From NCBI GenBank assembly GCA_900320515.1, contig ONSJ01000037.1, forward strand, positions 1-33,007: a DNA stretch of 33,007 nt, in the 5' to 3' direction. The number at the start of each line of letters is the position of its first letter. The stretch's first letter is position 1. Source of the DNA: an uncultured Methanobrevibacter sp. GTDB lineage: Archaea > Methanobacteriota > Methanobacteria > Methanobacteriales > Methanobacteriaceae. The notes under the pieces were generated by a model, which worked only from the letters and a program-made list of their open reading frames with translations, was not told the origin of the DNA and made no database searches. Made by a program: the position numbers and the translations under genes. Shown piece by piece: positions 25,108-32,562 of the stretch.

Positions 25108-26804
25108 TAAAGATTCAAATTCAGGAAATTTCCTTGACTCTGACGAGGAACTTGCTTTATGGATGTTGTATTCGTATCCTTAAACAATATCTCAACCGTA
25201 TGATTTTCATAATTGAATGTGACATTGCTGTTCTTCTTGAAATTAAAGGAAGTGACGAAATCATCTATCTTAACCTCATATATTGAGTTCTTTTTAAATA
25301 TTCCGGTTGAATAGGCAATTGAGGAATTATCCAAAAAGATCTCATATGTAGATGAAGGAACATCTCTTGAAGAAATGGTATAATGCTCGTAAAGCGTTGC
25401 ATTCTCGTTTTCATAACTATGAGTCACTAAAGTTCCTTCAAATACTTGCTTTAATCGGGTATTTTGAATTACATTTCCTTCCTCAAGATTTAAAAAGTTT
25501 TTAGCCTCTTTAGGTAATCTCAAGATATTAGGTTCACCGTCTCTTGCATTCATGATTGTATAAACGGTATCATCTACCCGTATCGTGTCATTTTCCTTTA
25601 CACCCAAAGTCGCCATTGCATCACCGGGCATGCGTATTATATCCAATTCATCTTCAATAGCTATATCAACAGTATAAGGACCCCTTACGGAAATTGAATT
25701 TCCCCTTGGTGAATCATCGGCATAAATAATCAAGTTTCTTGAATTAGGCTCGATTGACAAAACACCATTTTCAAAATGTGCAGCTCCAATAAAGGTTGAA
25801 ATCATCAGAAGCAATAATATGATTGAAATAATAAGCGGAAAGTGAATTTTAATAAACGACTTTACAAGATTGCCCTTAGGAGTCTTTTTAAACATGACGA
25901 TTGACTTTACAATAACCTTGACAATGTAATAGATTGAAATTATAATGCCTATTACGCCAATCATTATACCTATAACCAATGGAACAAAGCTTACGAAAAA
26001 TATTGTAAACAATCCTAGAATAACCAGAGACAAACCAACAATTGACATACGGATAAAATGACCGATTTCATCAATCATTATAACACGGCCATACTTATTT
26101 GCCCGGCTCATGATTGTCCTTACTACTTCATTAGCCATTAAGTTCAAATCCCCAAGCGGGGACATGTCATGCTCGATTGCACCAATATCCACTTCAGTTA
26201 TCGAAATTCCCAATACGTCAGCGTCAATAACGATACCTACATCGACACCATAGTCCTTTTCAAAATTTATGCGTTTCAATACTTCCTTACGTGCTGCAAA
26301 CTGACCGCTCAAAGGTTGTTCAAAAGTAATTTCAGGGAAGAAAAAGTTTAAAAGCGGTTTTGCGGTAAGCTCAGTTACACGTCCACGAGCACGTGCGAAT
26401 TTGGTTTTGGTAATATCGGTTTTGCCTTCAAGGATAGGCATTATCATTGCCTCAACCTTTTTGGATGTCAGATTATGAATATCCGCATCAATGAAAGCAA
26501 TAACATCACATTCCGCTTTCCTATAACCTGTGAACAATGCTTCACCTTTACCCTTGTTGACCCTATGGGTAATCACGCGAGCTCCAGCTTTAATCGCTTC
26601 GGCTTCGGTATTGTCGGATGAACCGTCATTGACTACGATTATTTCATCAACAAAGGATACCTCCTTGACCACTCCTACAACAGTGGCTACGGTATCTTCT
26701 TCGTTATAGGCGGGGATGATAACAGAAACCTTCTGGTACTTTTTAGGTTTTTGGGTTTTTATTCCCGCAAGCAAAAATGCAATAATTACTAAAAACCAAT
26801 ACAA
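25107..26804 (-). CDS. GT2 glycosyltransferase fused to membrane helices and a large extracytoplasmic tail
   Basis: The 565-residue product has one N-terminal hydrophobic helix and a GT-A domain (about 25-225) with VSVIIPAYNEEDTVATVV, VVNDGSSDNTE, the metal site FIDADIH and QPLSGQFAARKEVL. This pattern resembles glucosyl-3-phosphoglycerate synthase and DPM1-like enzymes. Three or four helices follow (about 235-345), then ~220 residues that look beta-rich (repeated short polar/hydrophobic strands, several N-x-S/T sites), likely outside the cell. The start is a TTG at 26802-26804 with GGTGA seven bases upstream; no ATG fits. A TATA-like TTTATAAC lies at 26856-26863. It could glycosylate a lipid and present or modify it outside. 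It is convergent with marker protein 11 and divergent from tex. Confidence 0.8.
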   Translation of the reverse strand: MYWFLVIIAFLLAGIKTQKPKKYQKVSVIIPAYNEEDTVATVVGVVKEVSFVDEIIVVNDGSSDNTEAEAIKAGARVITHRVNKGKGEALFTGYRKAECDVIAFIDADIHNLTSKKVEAMIMPILEGKTDITKTKFARARGRVTELTAKPLLNFFFPEITFEQPLSGQFAARKEVLKRINFEKDYGVDVGIVIDADVLGISITEVDIGAIEHDMSPLGDLNLMANEVVRTIMSRANKYGRVIMIDEIGHFIRMSIVGLSLVILGLFTIFFVSFVPLVIGIMIGVIGIIISIYYIVKVIVKSIVMFKKTPKGNLVKSFIKIHFPLIISIILLLLMISTFIGAAHFENGVLSIEPNSRNLIIYADDSPRGNSISVRGPYTVDIAIEDELDIIRMPGDAMATLGVKENDTIRVDDTVYTIMNARDGEPNILRLPKEAKNFLNLEEGNVIQNTRLKQVFEGTLVTHSYENENATLYEHYTISSRDVPSSTYEIFLDNSSIAYSTGIFKKNSIYEVKIDDFVTSFNFKKNSNVTFNYENHTVEILFKDTNTTSIKQVPRQSQGNFLNLNL

Positions 26805-26950
26805 TTTAAATTCACCGTTTTTAATTTCTACATTATTAATTTTTTAATTTAAATAGTTATAAATGTTATTATTAATTCAAACAAAAAATTATTAATCAAT
26901 AAGCAATAATATTGATGTAAAAAGAATATTGATTTTTAGGTAGTAATTTG

Positions 26951-29098
26951 ATGATTGTTAAGACACTTGAAAAGGAATTGAATCTGGCCAACTGGCAGGT
27001 AAAAAAGGTAATGAAATTAATTGATGACGGAAATACAATACCATTCATTGCAAGGTACAGGAAAGATGTCACAGGTTCACTCAACGATGAAACACTGAGA
27101 AAATTTGATGAAAGGCTTAAATATCTGCGCAACCTGGAAGAGAAAAAGGAAAAAGTAATAAAAAGAGTAAATGAGCTTGGAAAGCTTGATGATGATTTGA
27201 AAAGCAAGATTTTAAAGGCAGAAACTTTAGTCGAGCTTGAAGATATTTACAGGCCATTCAAAAGCAAAAAGCAAACAAGGGCAACAAAGGCACGTGATAA
27301 GGGCCTGGAGCCACTTGCAAACATTATTTTAAAACAAAAAGTGAAGGAAAGCGTTAAAAACATAGCCAGAAAGTATGTCACCGATGAGGTGAAAACCCCC
27401 GAAGAGGCGATAGAGGGTGCACAGGACATAATTGCTGAAATCGTATCGGATAATTCCACCTTCAGAAAGAAAATCCGTCAAAACACATTCCGCACCGGCC
27501 AAATCGAAACAAAGGCCAAGGACAAAGACATCTCAACAGAATACGATATCTACTACAATTATTCGGAAAACGTTAAAAGGATACCTCCCCACAGGATTCT
27601 GGCAATAAACAGAGCTGAAAAGGAAGGCGTCATCAGGGCAAAAATCACCTGCGAGAGCGACGAAATCCTGAAATATCTAAACAGGCACATGCTTAAAAAC
27701 ATCTCCAAAGTTCCTGAAAAAGTAAAATACAACAGATATACAACTCCAATCATTAAAGAGGCAGTCGGCGATGCATACAAAAGATTGATTTCACCTGCAA
27801 TTGAGCGTGAAATCAGAAACATGTTAACCGAAAAGGCTGAGGAAAAATCTATTGAAGTGTTTGCCAAAAACCTGAATCAACTGCTGATGGAATCCCCGCT
27901 TGTCGGCAAAACCATTCTCGGATGGGATCCCGCATTCAAAACCGGATGCAAACTGGCCATTATTGATGAGACCGGCAAAGTCCTTGATACGGCATTAATC
28001 TATCCGACAGCACCGCAAAACAAGGTTAAGGAATCCATCAACACCGTTCGTGGACTAATTGAAAAATATGACATCAACGTTATAGCCATTGGAAACGGCA
28101 CCGCTTCAAGGGAATCTGAAGAGATTGTTGCCCAAATCATCAAGAATACAAATGTCGAATACATCATCGTCAATGAGGCGGGAGCGTCTGTTTATTCAGC
28201 TTCCAAATTGGCAGATGAGGAATTCCCTGATTTTTCAGAGGGTGAGCGAAGTGCGGTTTCTATTGCAAGAAGGCTGCAGGACCCGCTTGCAGAGCTTGTC
28301 AAAATCGACCCAAAATCAATCGGCGTCGGACAGTACCAGCATGACATGAACCAAAAGCAATTGTCAGAGTCCCTGACGGGCGTTGTTGAAAAGGTTGTAA
28401 ATGAAGTGGGTGTCGACCTAAATACCGCTTCAGTGAGTTTGCTCAATTATGTTTCAGGGATTGGAAATACGACCGCCAAAAACATTATTAGCTATCGTGA
28501 AGAAAACGGCAGTTTCAATTCAAGAAAAGAACTTATGAACGTTAAGAAACTAGGTAAAAAAACCTTTGAACAATGTGCCGGTTTTATTAAAATTGACAAT
28601 CCCGATTATCCGCTGGACAACACCACAATACATCCGGAATCATATGATGCAACCTATAAACTGTTAGACAAGTTAAATTACTCTGTCAATGACATCGGAG
28701 ATAAATCATTGAAACTGGACAATATCAACATGAAAGAACTCTCTGATGAGTTAGACATCGGTGTTGAAACGCTTAAAGATATTGTTAGGGAGCTTAAAAA
28801 GCCTGGCCGTGACCCCCGTGAAGACATGCCAAAGCCGATGCTTAGAAAAAACGTGTTATCAATTGATGATTTGGAAAAAGATATGATAATGCAGGGAACT
28901 GTCAGGAACATTGTTGATTTCGGAGCATTTGTCGATATAGGAGTTCATCAGGACGGGTTGGTTCACATTTCCCAACTAGCGGCGGATAAATTCGTTAAAC
29001 ATCCACTAGATATTGTCAGCGTAGGGGACATTGTCGACGTTAAAGTCTTGGATGTAGATACAAAAAGGAACAGGATTAATCTTTCGATGATAATCTAA
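26951..29098 (+). CDS. Tex-like RNA-binding protein with C-terminal S1 domain
   Basis: Tex/Spt6-like proteins bind nucleic acid and act with RNA polymerase; they are near-universal in bacteria and patchy in archaea. The 715-residue product has the Tex N-terminal helical domain (NTIPFIARYRKDVTGSLND, about 29-47), a YqgF-like domain starting GWDPAFKTGCKLAIIDETG (near 323), and IGVGQYQHDM. Helix-hairpin-helix motifs (LNYVSGIGNTTAKNI) and a C-terminal S1 domain (MQGTVRNIVDFGAFVDIG and following) complete it. The length is slightly under the bacterial ~750-780. The ATG at 26951 is used; a TTG one codon upstream is possible. The ribosome-binding site is weak (AGGTAG). Its stop overlaps the stop of the convergent wHTH gene. 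Confidence 0.93.
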   Translation: MIVKTLEKELNLANWQVKKVMKLIDDGNTIPFIARYRKDVTGSLNDETLRKFDERLKYLRNLEEKKEKVIKRVNELGKLDDDLKSKILKAETLVELEDIYRPFKSKKQTRATKARDKGLEPLANIILKQKVKESVKNIARKYVTDEVKTPEEAIEGAQDIIAEIVSDNSTFRKKIRQNTFRTGQIETKAKDKDISTEYDIYYNYSENVKRIPPHRILAINRAEKEGVIRAKITCESDEILKYLNRHMLKNISKVPEKVKYNRYTTPIIKEAVGDAYKRLISPAIEREIRNMLTEKAEEKSIEVFAKNLNQLLMESPLVGKTILGWDPAFKTGCKLAIIDETGKVLDTALIYPTAPQNKVKESINTVRGLIEKYDINVIAIGNGTASRESEEIVAQIIKNTNVEYIIVNEAGASVYSASKLADEEFPDFSEGERSAVSIARRLQDPLAELVKIDPKSIGVGQYQHDMNQKQLSESLTGVVEKVVNEVGVDLNTASVSLLNYVSGIGNTTAKNIISYREENGSFNSRKELMNVKKLGKKTFEQCAGFIKIDNPDYPLDNTTIHPESYDATYKLLDKLNYSVNDIGDKSLKLDNINMKELSDELDIGVETLKDIVRELKKPGRDPREDMPKPMLRKNVLSIDDLEKDMIMQGTVRNIVDFGAFVDIGVHQDGLVHISQLAADKFVKHPLDIVSVGDIVDVKVLDVDTKRNRINLSMII

Positions 29099-29517
29099 AT
29101 CTCCAATTTAATTTCATCAAATGTTAAGTAAGGGATTTTGCTATTCTTTGCTCCAATCTCGAATTTAATAAATCCCTCTTCTTCTAATCTTTTAACTTTA
29201 GGCTGTACATTACTTACATCTTTATTGATTTTATTGGCCAAATCACGGATGCTTCTAGGCTTTTCATGTTTAATGGTATTTAAAATGATAAAATCCAAAT
29301 CTGATAAAGATAATTTATTTGTAACCAAACTTTCGGTTAATTCTATTTCTTCATCCAAGTTATCCCTATAATATCTCCAATTTTCTAAATCAACATACAT
29401 TTTCATGTTGTTTGTTCTTTCAAACAATTTTTCTAATTCTGAAATGGATTTATATGTCTCTTCCATTTCACGAATAAATTCATGCCCTGTTTGCTTTTTG
29501 ACTAAAGTTATAATCAC
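29095..29517 (-). CDS. Winged-helix DNA-binding protein, probable antitoxin/autorepressor (HVO_A0114/TumA-like)
   Basis: This 140-residue protein has a helical N-terminal half (about 10-60, charged) and a C-terminal winged helix. The order is LSLSDLDFIILNTIKHEKPR, then SIRDLANKINKDVSNVQPKV as the helix-turn-helix and KRLEEEGFIKFE as the wing, ending PYLTFDEIKLEI. This is the pattern of the archaeal HVO_A0114 family of MarR-like regulators, often paired with a small toxin gene. It overlaps the upstream gene by four bases (ATGA), so the two form an operon. A perfect palindrome at 29824-29840 just ahead of the operon's TATA box is a fitting binding site for it. Family assignment is from pattern only. 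The longer N-terminus may bind the toxin. Confidence 0.75.
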   Translation of the reverse strand: MIITLVKKQTGHEFIREMEETYKSISELEKLFERTNNMKMYVDLENWRYYRDNLDEEIELTESLVTNKLSLSDLDFIILNTIKHEKPRSIRDLANKINKDVSNVQPKVKRLEEEGFIKFEIGAKNSKIPYLTFDEIKLEI

Positions 29518-29789
29518 TTTAACATCTCCATTAACTCCTCAACATCAAAACTATTTGATGCATTTAAGTAATCTTTAATTGTTTCTAAAATTTTTTCCAT
29601 ATCCTGTTGGCTTATTTCTACTTTATGCACATGATTTTTAGGATTAGGATGTATGTGAACCTTATTAATATGATAATTGTCAATCAGGATGTTATCCGGC
29701 ATGATAACGATTGACCATCCATTAGGTGTCTTTGCTGTGTAAATCAATTTGTCACCTATCATGTCTTTATTCTGAATTTTTCTTGTCAT
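29514..29789 (-). CDS. Small basic protein, TumE-like toxin candidate
   Basis: The 91-residue product has an N-terminal beta-rich part (LIYTAKTPNGWSIVIMPDNI), a histidine-rich middle (NYHINKVHIHPNPKNHVHKV, about 38-57) and a C-terminal helix (QDMEKILETIKDYL). The His-rich centre, size and gene order (this gene first, HVO_A0114-like regulator second, overlapping ATGA) resemble TumE toxins (DUF6516) that pair with TumA antitoxins. I cannot prove that link. It may instead be an unrelated small family that travels with the same regulator. No Shine-Dalgarno is visible. The TATA box at 29813-29820 is centred ~27 bases from the ATG, so the mRNA should be leaderless. Confidence 0.6.
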   Translation of the reverse strand: MTRKIQNKDMIGDKLIYTAKTPNGWSIVIMPDNILIDNYHINKVHIHPNPKNHVHKVEISQQDMEKILETIKDYLNASNSFDVEELMEMLK

Positions 29790-29812
29790 GTAGTATTATA
29801 TTTTTCATAATA

Positions 29813-29820
29813 TTTATATA
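29813..29820 (-). promoter_or_regulatory. TATA box of the toxin-antitoxin candidate operon
   Basis: The minus strand reads TATATAAA, centred ~27 bases from the ATG at 29789, which predicts a start site at the start codon itself. The upstream BRE position is occupied by the neighbouring palindrome. Confidence 0.55.
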
Positions 29821-29823
29821 TTC

Positions 29824-29840
29824 GTTGGTTTTAAACCAAC
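29824..29840. promoter_or_regulatory. Perfect palindrome GTTGGTTT-T-AAACCAAC, likely operator
   Basis: Two eight-base arms around one central base lie three bases upstream of the TATA box, over the BRE. A dimeric winged-helix protein bound here would block TBP/TFB recruitment. The adjacent wHTH gene is the obvious candidate; binding is inferred. Confidence 0.6.
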
Positions 29841-29873
29841 ACAATTATATATGTATATGTAATTATTATGATA

Positions 29874-29928
29874 CTAAGTAAATTTCATGAAACCTAAGCA
29901 ATATTGCAAAAATCTTAATAATACTTAG
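29874..29928. repeat. Near-concentric palindromes in the purE upstream region
   Basis: An outer inverted repeat CTAAGTA (29874-29880)/TACTTAG (29922-29928) encloses a perfect ten-base palindrome GCAATATTGC (29898-29907) with nearly the same centre. A second ten-base palindrome TTTCATGAAA (29883-29892) lies inside the left part. It sits 47-100 bases before the purE ATG. Regulatory function is only inferred. Confidence 0.4.
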
Positions 29929-29974
29929 ACCTAAAATAAATATATTAACATTTATTTTTAGAAGGGATTTTTAA

Positions 29975-30997
29975 ATGACACCAAAGATAATGATTATTCT
30001 TGGAAGCGGATCAGATATTTCCATTGCAAATAAAGCAATGGACATGTTGGATAAATTAGAAATACCATACAGTTTAAAAATAGCATCAGCCCACAGAACT
30101 CCTAACCTTGTTCGTGAAATCGTGACAAAAGGTACTGAAGCTGGAATAGAAGTCTTTATTGGAATTGCAGGTTTAGCGGCACATTTGCCGGGTTCAATCG
30201 CTGCATATACCCCAAGACCTGTTATTGGAGTTCCAGTTGATGTGAAAACAGGCGGTATTGATGCTTTACAGTCAATCATTCAAATGCCCTATCCGTCCCC
30301 TATCGCTACCGTTGGAATTGACAGGGGAGACAATGCGGCAATTCTTGCTGCACAATTCATTGGCCTTCATGACGATGAAATACATCAAAAGGTCTTAAAA
30401 TTAAGAAAGGATTATGCTCAAAAGGTCATTGAAAGTAATGAAAACCTTGTTCAGCCGATTAACAGGCCATTCATTAGGAATGACTTCATAAAAGTTAAGG
30501 ACATTGAAATAAACAAGGTTCAGGCAGATGAAGAAAATGGAGGCTGTAAAAACAAGGATGCTGAAGTGGCAATCATTGTTGGAAGGCAAAATGATGTATT
30601 GACCGCCAAAAAAATAACCAAACTTCTTGACAGGCTTAAAATTACATATGACATGAAAGTTGTCTGTCCAATCAGATCAAACAAAAAATTCATCGATTAC
30701 GTCAAATCCATGAAAAATGCCAAGGTTTTCATTGGGGTCAGCTCCAACTGCTCACAGGTCACAGGAGGCCTTGTCGGCCTTACAGCAAGACCGGTGATTG
30801 GAGTTCCTTGTACCAATGAAAATGGTGATGACTACATGCTTACAGCAGTCAATATGCCACCGGGCGTTCCTGTTGCAACTGTCGGCATAAACAACGGTAA
30901 GAATGCTGCAGTATTGGCAGGTGAAATATTTTCAATCAGAAATCCGGAAATGGTGGACATTCTTGAGAAATTAAAGGATAAAAAAATAAGCTTATAG
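29975..30997 (+). CDS. purE: Two-domain PurE (5-(carboxyamino)imidazole ribonucleotide mutase / AIR carboxylase)
   Basis: PurE makes carboxyaminoimidazole ribotide in purine synthesis. The 340-residue product is a tandem duplication. Domain 1 (about 1-160) has [14 protein letters not shown], the catalytic SAHR (His40) and [11 protein letters not shown] (His70). Domain 2 (about 195-340) keeps the fold signature ([43 protein letters not shown]). It reads CPIR where SAHR should be and [10 protein letters not shown] where AGLAAHLPG should be, so both histidines are gone. Only the first half should be catalytic. Duplicated PurE is, as I recall, known in Methanobacteriales. GAAGGGA precedes the ATG. 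ubiD follows after seven bases. Confidence 0.92.
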   Translation: MTPKIMIILGSGSDISIANKAMDMLDKLEIPYSLKIASAHRTPNLVREIVTKGTEAGIEVFIGIAGLAAHLPGSIAAYTPRPVIGVPVDVKTGGIDALQSIIQMPYPSPIATVGIDRGDNAAILAAQFIGLHDDEIHQKVLKLRKDYAQKVIESNENLVQPINRPFIRNDFIKVKDIEINKVQADEENGGCKNKDAEVAIIVGRQNDVLTAKKITKLLDRLKITYDMKVVCPIRSNKKFIDYVKSMKNAKVFIGVSSNCSQVTGGLVGLTARPVIGVPCTNENGDDYMLTAVNMPPGVPVATVGINNGKNAAVLAGEIFSIRNPEMVDILEKLKDKKISL

Positions 30998-31004
30998 TGA
31001 TAAC

Positions 31005-32261
31005 ATGAACCTTAAAGATGAAAACATTATAGAAATTGTAGATGAGCTTTCAACCGAATATGAAATCTCTAAAGTATTAAGAGAATATCCTAAGGATACC
31101 GTTATTGTTAAAAACGTGAAAGGATATGACATGCCGGTTGTAACCGGAATCTGCAATACACGTGACAAGATTGCTAAATCAATCAACTGTGAAGTGTCAG
31201 AGATTACCGAAAAAATCATTGATGCGATGGAAAACCCGCTTGAAGTTACCAAATTCACTGATTTTTCAGATTATGATAATTTAGATGTTGATTTGGGAAA
31301 AATTCCTATTTTAACCCATTATAAAAGAGATGGCGGAGCATACATTACCGCCGGTGTCGTGTTTGCACGTGACCCTAAAACAGGCATCCAGAACGCTTCA
31401 ATCCACAGGATGATGGTGCTTGACGATAAAAGACTGGTCATCAGAATCGTGCCAAGAAACCTTTACACCTACTTCCAAAATGCCCAAAAGGCCGGCGAAG
31501 ATTTACAAATCGCAATAGCTATCGGAATGGACCCTGCAATACTTCTTGCAAGCACCACTTCAATACCTATCGACTACAATGAGATGGAAGTGGCAAACGC
31601 ATTCAAGGATGGCGAGCTTGAACTTATTAAATGCGGTGATTTGGAAGTTCCACAGGCAGACATTATTCTTGAAGGTAAGATTTCAGTGACTGAAACCGTT
31701 GCCGAAGGGCCGTTCGTTGACTTGACTGACACTTACGACATCATCCGTGACCAGCCAATAATTAACTTGGAAAAAATGCATATCAAAAAGGAAAATCCTT
31801 GCTATCATGCAATCGTTCCTGCAGGATTTGAACACAAGTTACTGCAAGGTCTCCCACAGGAGCCAAGGATTTACAAGGCAGTTAAAAATGCTGTTCCTAC
31901 AGTTGAAAATGTCGTTCTGACTGAAGGAGGCTGCTGCTGGCTTCATGCAGTTGTATCAATCAACAAGCAGACTGAAGGTGACGGTAAGAACGCAATCATG
32001 GCAGCATTGTCTGCACACCCTTCACTAAAACACTGTGTTGCGGTTGATACCGATGTCAACATATTTGATGCCGAAGATGTCGAATATGCAATAGCTACAC
32101 GTGTAAAAGGTGACCGTGACATCATGATTGTTCCAAATGTCCGTGGATCCTCATTAGATCCTGTAGCTGAAAGTGATGGTACAACCACTAAAATCGGAGT
32201 TGATGCAACCAAATCACTTAAAACATTGGAAAAATTCGAAAGAGTTAGTTTTGGAGAGTAA
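31005..32261 (+). CDS. UbiD family decarboxylase
   Basis: UbiD enzymes are prenylated-FMN-dependent reversible decarboxylases. The 418-residue product has the family core: [20 protein letters not shown] (about 116-135), RRM-like [37 protein letters not shown] and [12 protein letters not shown]. In archaea this type has been assigned to anhydromevalonate phosphate decarboxylase, a step of the archaeal mevalonate pathway to membrane lipids, and a 418-residue length fits that group. An aromatic-acid role is the alternative. The prenyl-FMN supplier UbiX is not in the window. The ATG lies seven bases after the purE stop, with a weak GTGAT-like ribosome-binding site at that stop, so the two genes share a transcript. 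Confidence 0.9.
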   Translation: MNLKDENIIEIVDELSTEYEISKVLREYPKDTVIVKNVKGYDMPVVTGICNTRDKIAKSINCEVSEITEKIIDAMENPLEVTKFTDFSDYDNLDVDLGKIPILTHYKRDGGAYITAGVVFARDPKTGIQNASIHRMMVLDDKRLVIRIVPRNLYTYFQNAQKAGEDLQIAIAIGMDPAILLASTTSIPIDYNEMEVANAFKDGELELIKCGDLEVPQADIILEGKISVTETVAEGPFVDLTDTYDIIRDQPIINLEKMHIKKENPCYHAIVPAGFEHKLLQGLPQEPRIYKAVKNAVPTVENVVLTEGGCCWLHAVVSINKQTEGDGKNAIMAALSAHPSLKHCVAVDTDVNIFDAEDVEYAIATRVKGDRDIMIVPNVRGSSLDPVAESDGTTTKIGVDATKSLKTLEKFERVSFGE

Positions 32262-32499
32262 ACTAACTTCTTAATTTACTTTTTTAAAAATTTAATACCA
32301 AAATAAATAACTTAGTTTAAAACTTTTTTTACTGACTTTAAATTAAAAATAAGTATTTTAATAAGGTAGGGTTAAAATTAAACCCTAAACAATTATTAAA
32401 ATTGGATAAATCATGGTATCCAATCAACACTATGATTAATTATTAAGTGTTAATAATATTTAAAACTTTACAAAAAATCCAATTGTAATACTTTATATA
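32262..32499. repeat. AT-rich gap with three consecutive inverted repeats
   Basis: No gene is seen. Three stem-loops lie in a row: TAGGGTT (32367-32373)/AACCCTA (32381-32387), ATTGGATA (32401-32408)/TATCCAAT (32417-32424) and AACACT (32426-32431)/AGTGTT (32446-32451). All arms pair perfectly. They lie between ubiD and the right end of the decayed TnpB element and could be a terminator region, a small structured RNA or remnants of a mobile element. Confidence 0.5.
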
Positions 32500-32562
32500 T
32501 TGAACTACCTCGATTTTGTAGAAGTCGAGGATTCCTAGATTTGTTTTTTTTGTGCCACTTGT
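32500..32562 (-). ncRNA. Right end / omega-RNA scaffold remnant of an IS605-type TnpB element
   Basis: On the minus strand, after the tnpB remnant, the sequence reads GGAATCCTCGACTT, loop, AAATCGAGG, TAGTTCAA. The stem (32508-32516 with 32522-32530) has nine pairs including one G-T. This layout (GGAATCC, GC-containing hairpin, short tail ending TTCAA) matches the right ends of IS200/IS605 and TnpB elements, where the RNA scaffold ends and the flanking DNA supplies the guide. The element boundary would be at about 32500. Expression is not shown. Confidence 0.6.

Noticed and set aside
26894..26933. ATCAATA/TATTGAT inverted repeat and repeated AATATTGAT before tex as an operator
   Set aside because: Very AT-rich background and short arms make chance likely; no adjacent regulator gene.
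32367..32530. CRISPR array or direct-repeat cluster
   Set aside because: The elements are inverted repeats of different sequence without regular spacing; no repeat-spacer pattern is seen.
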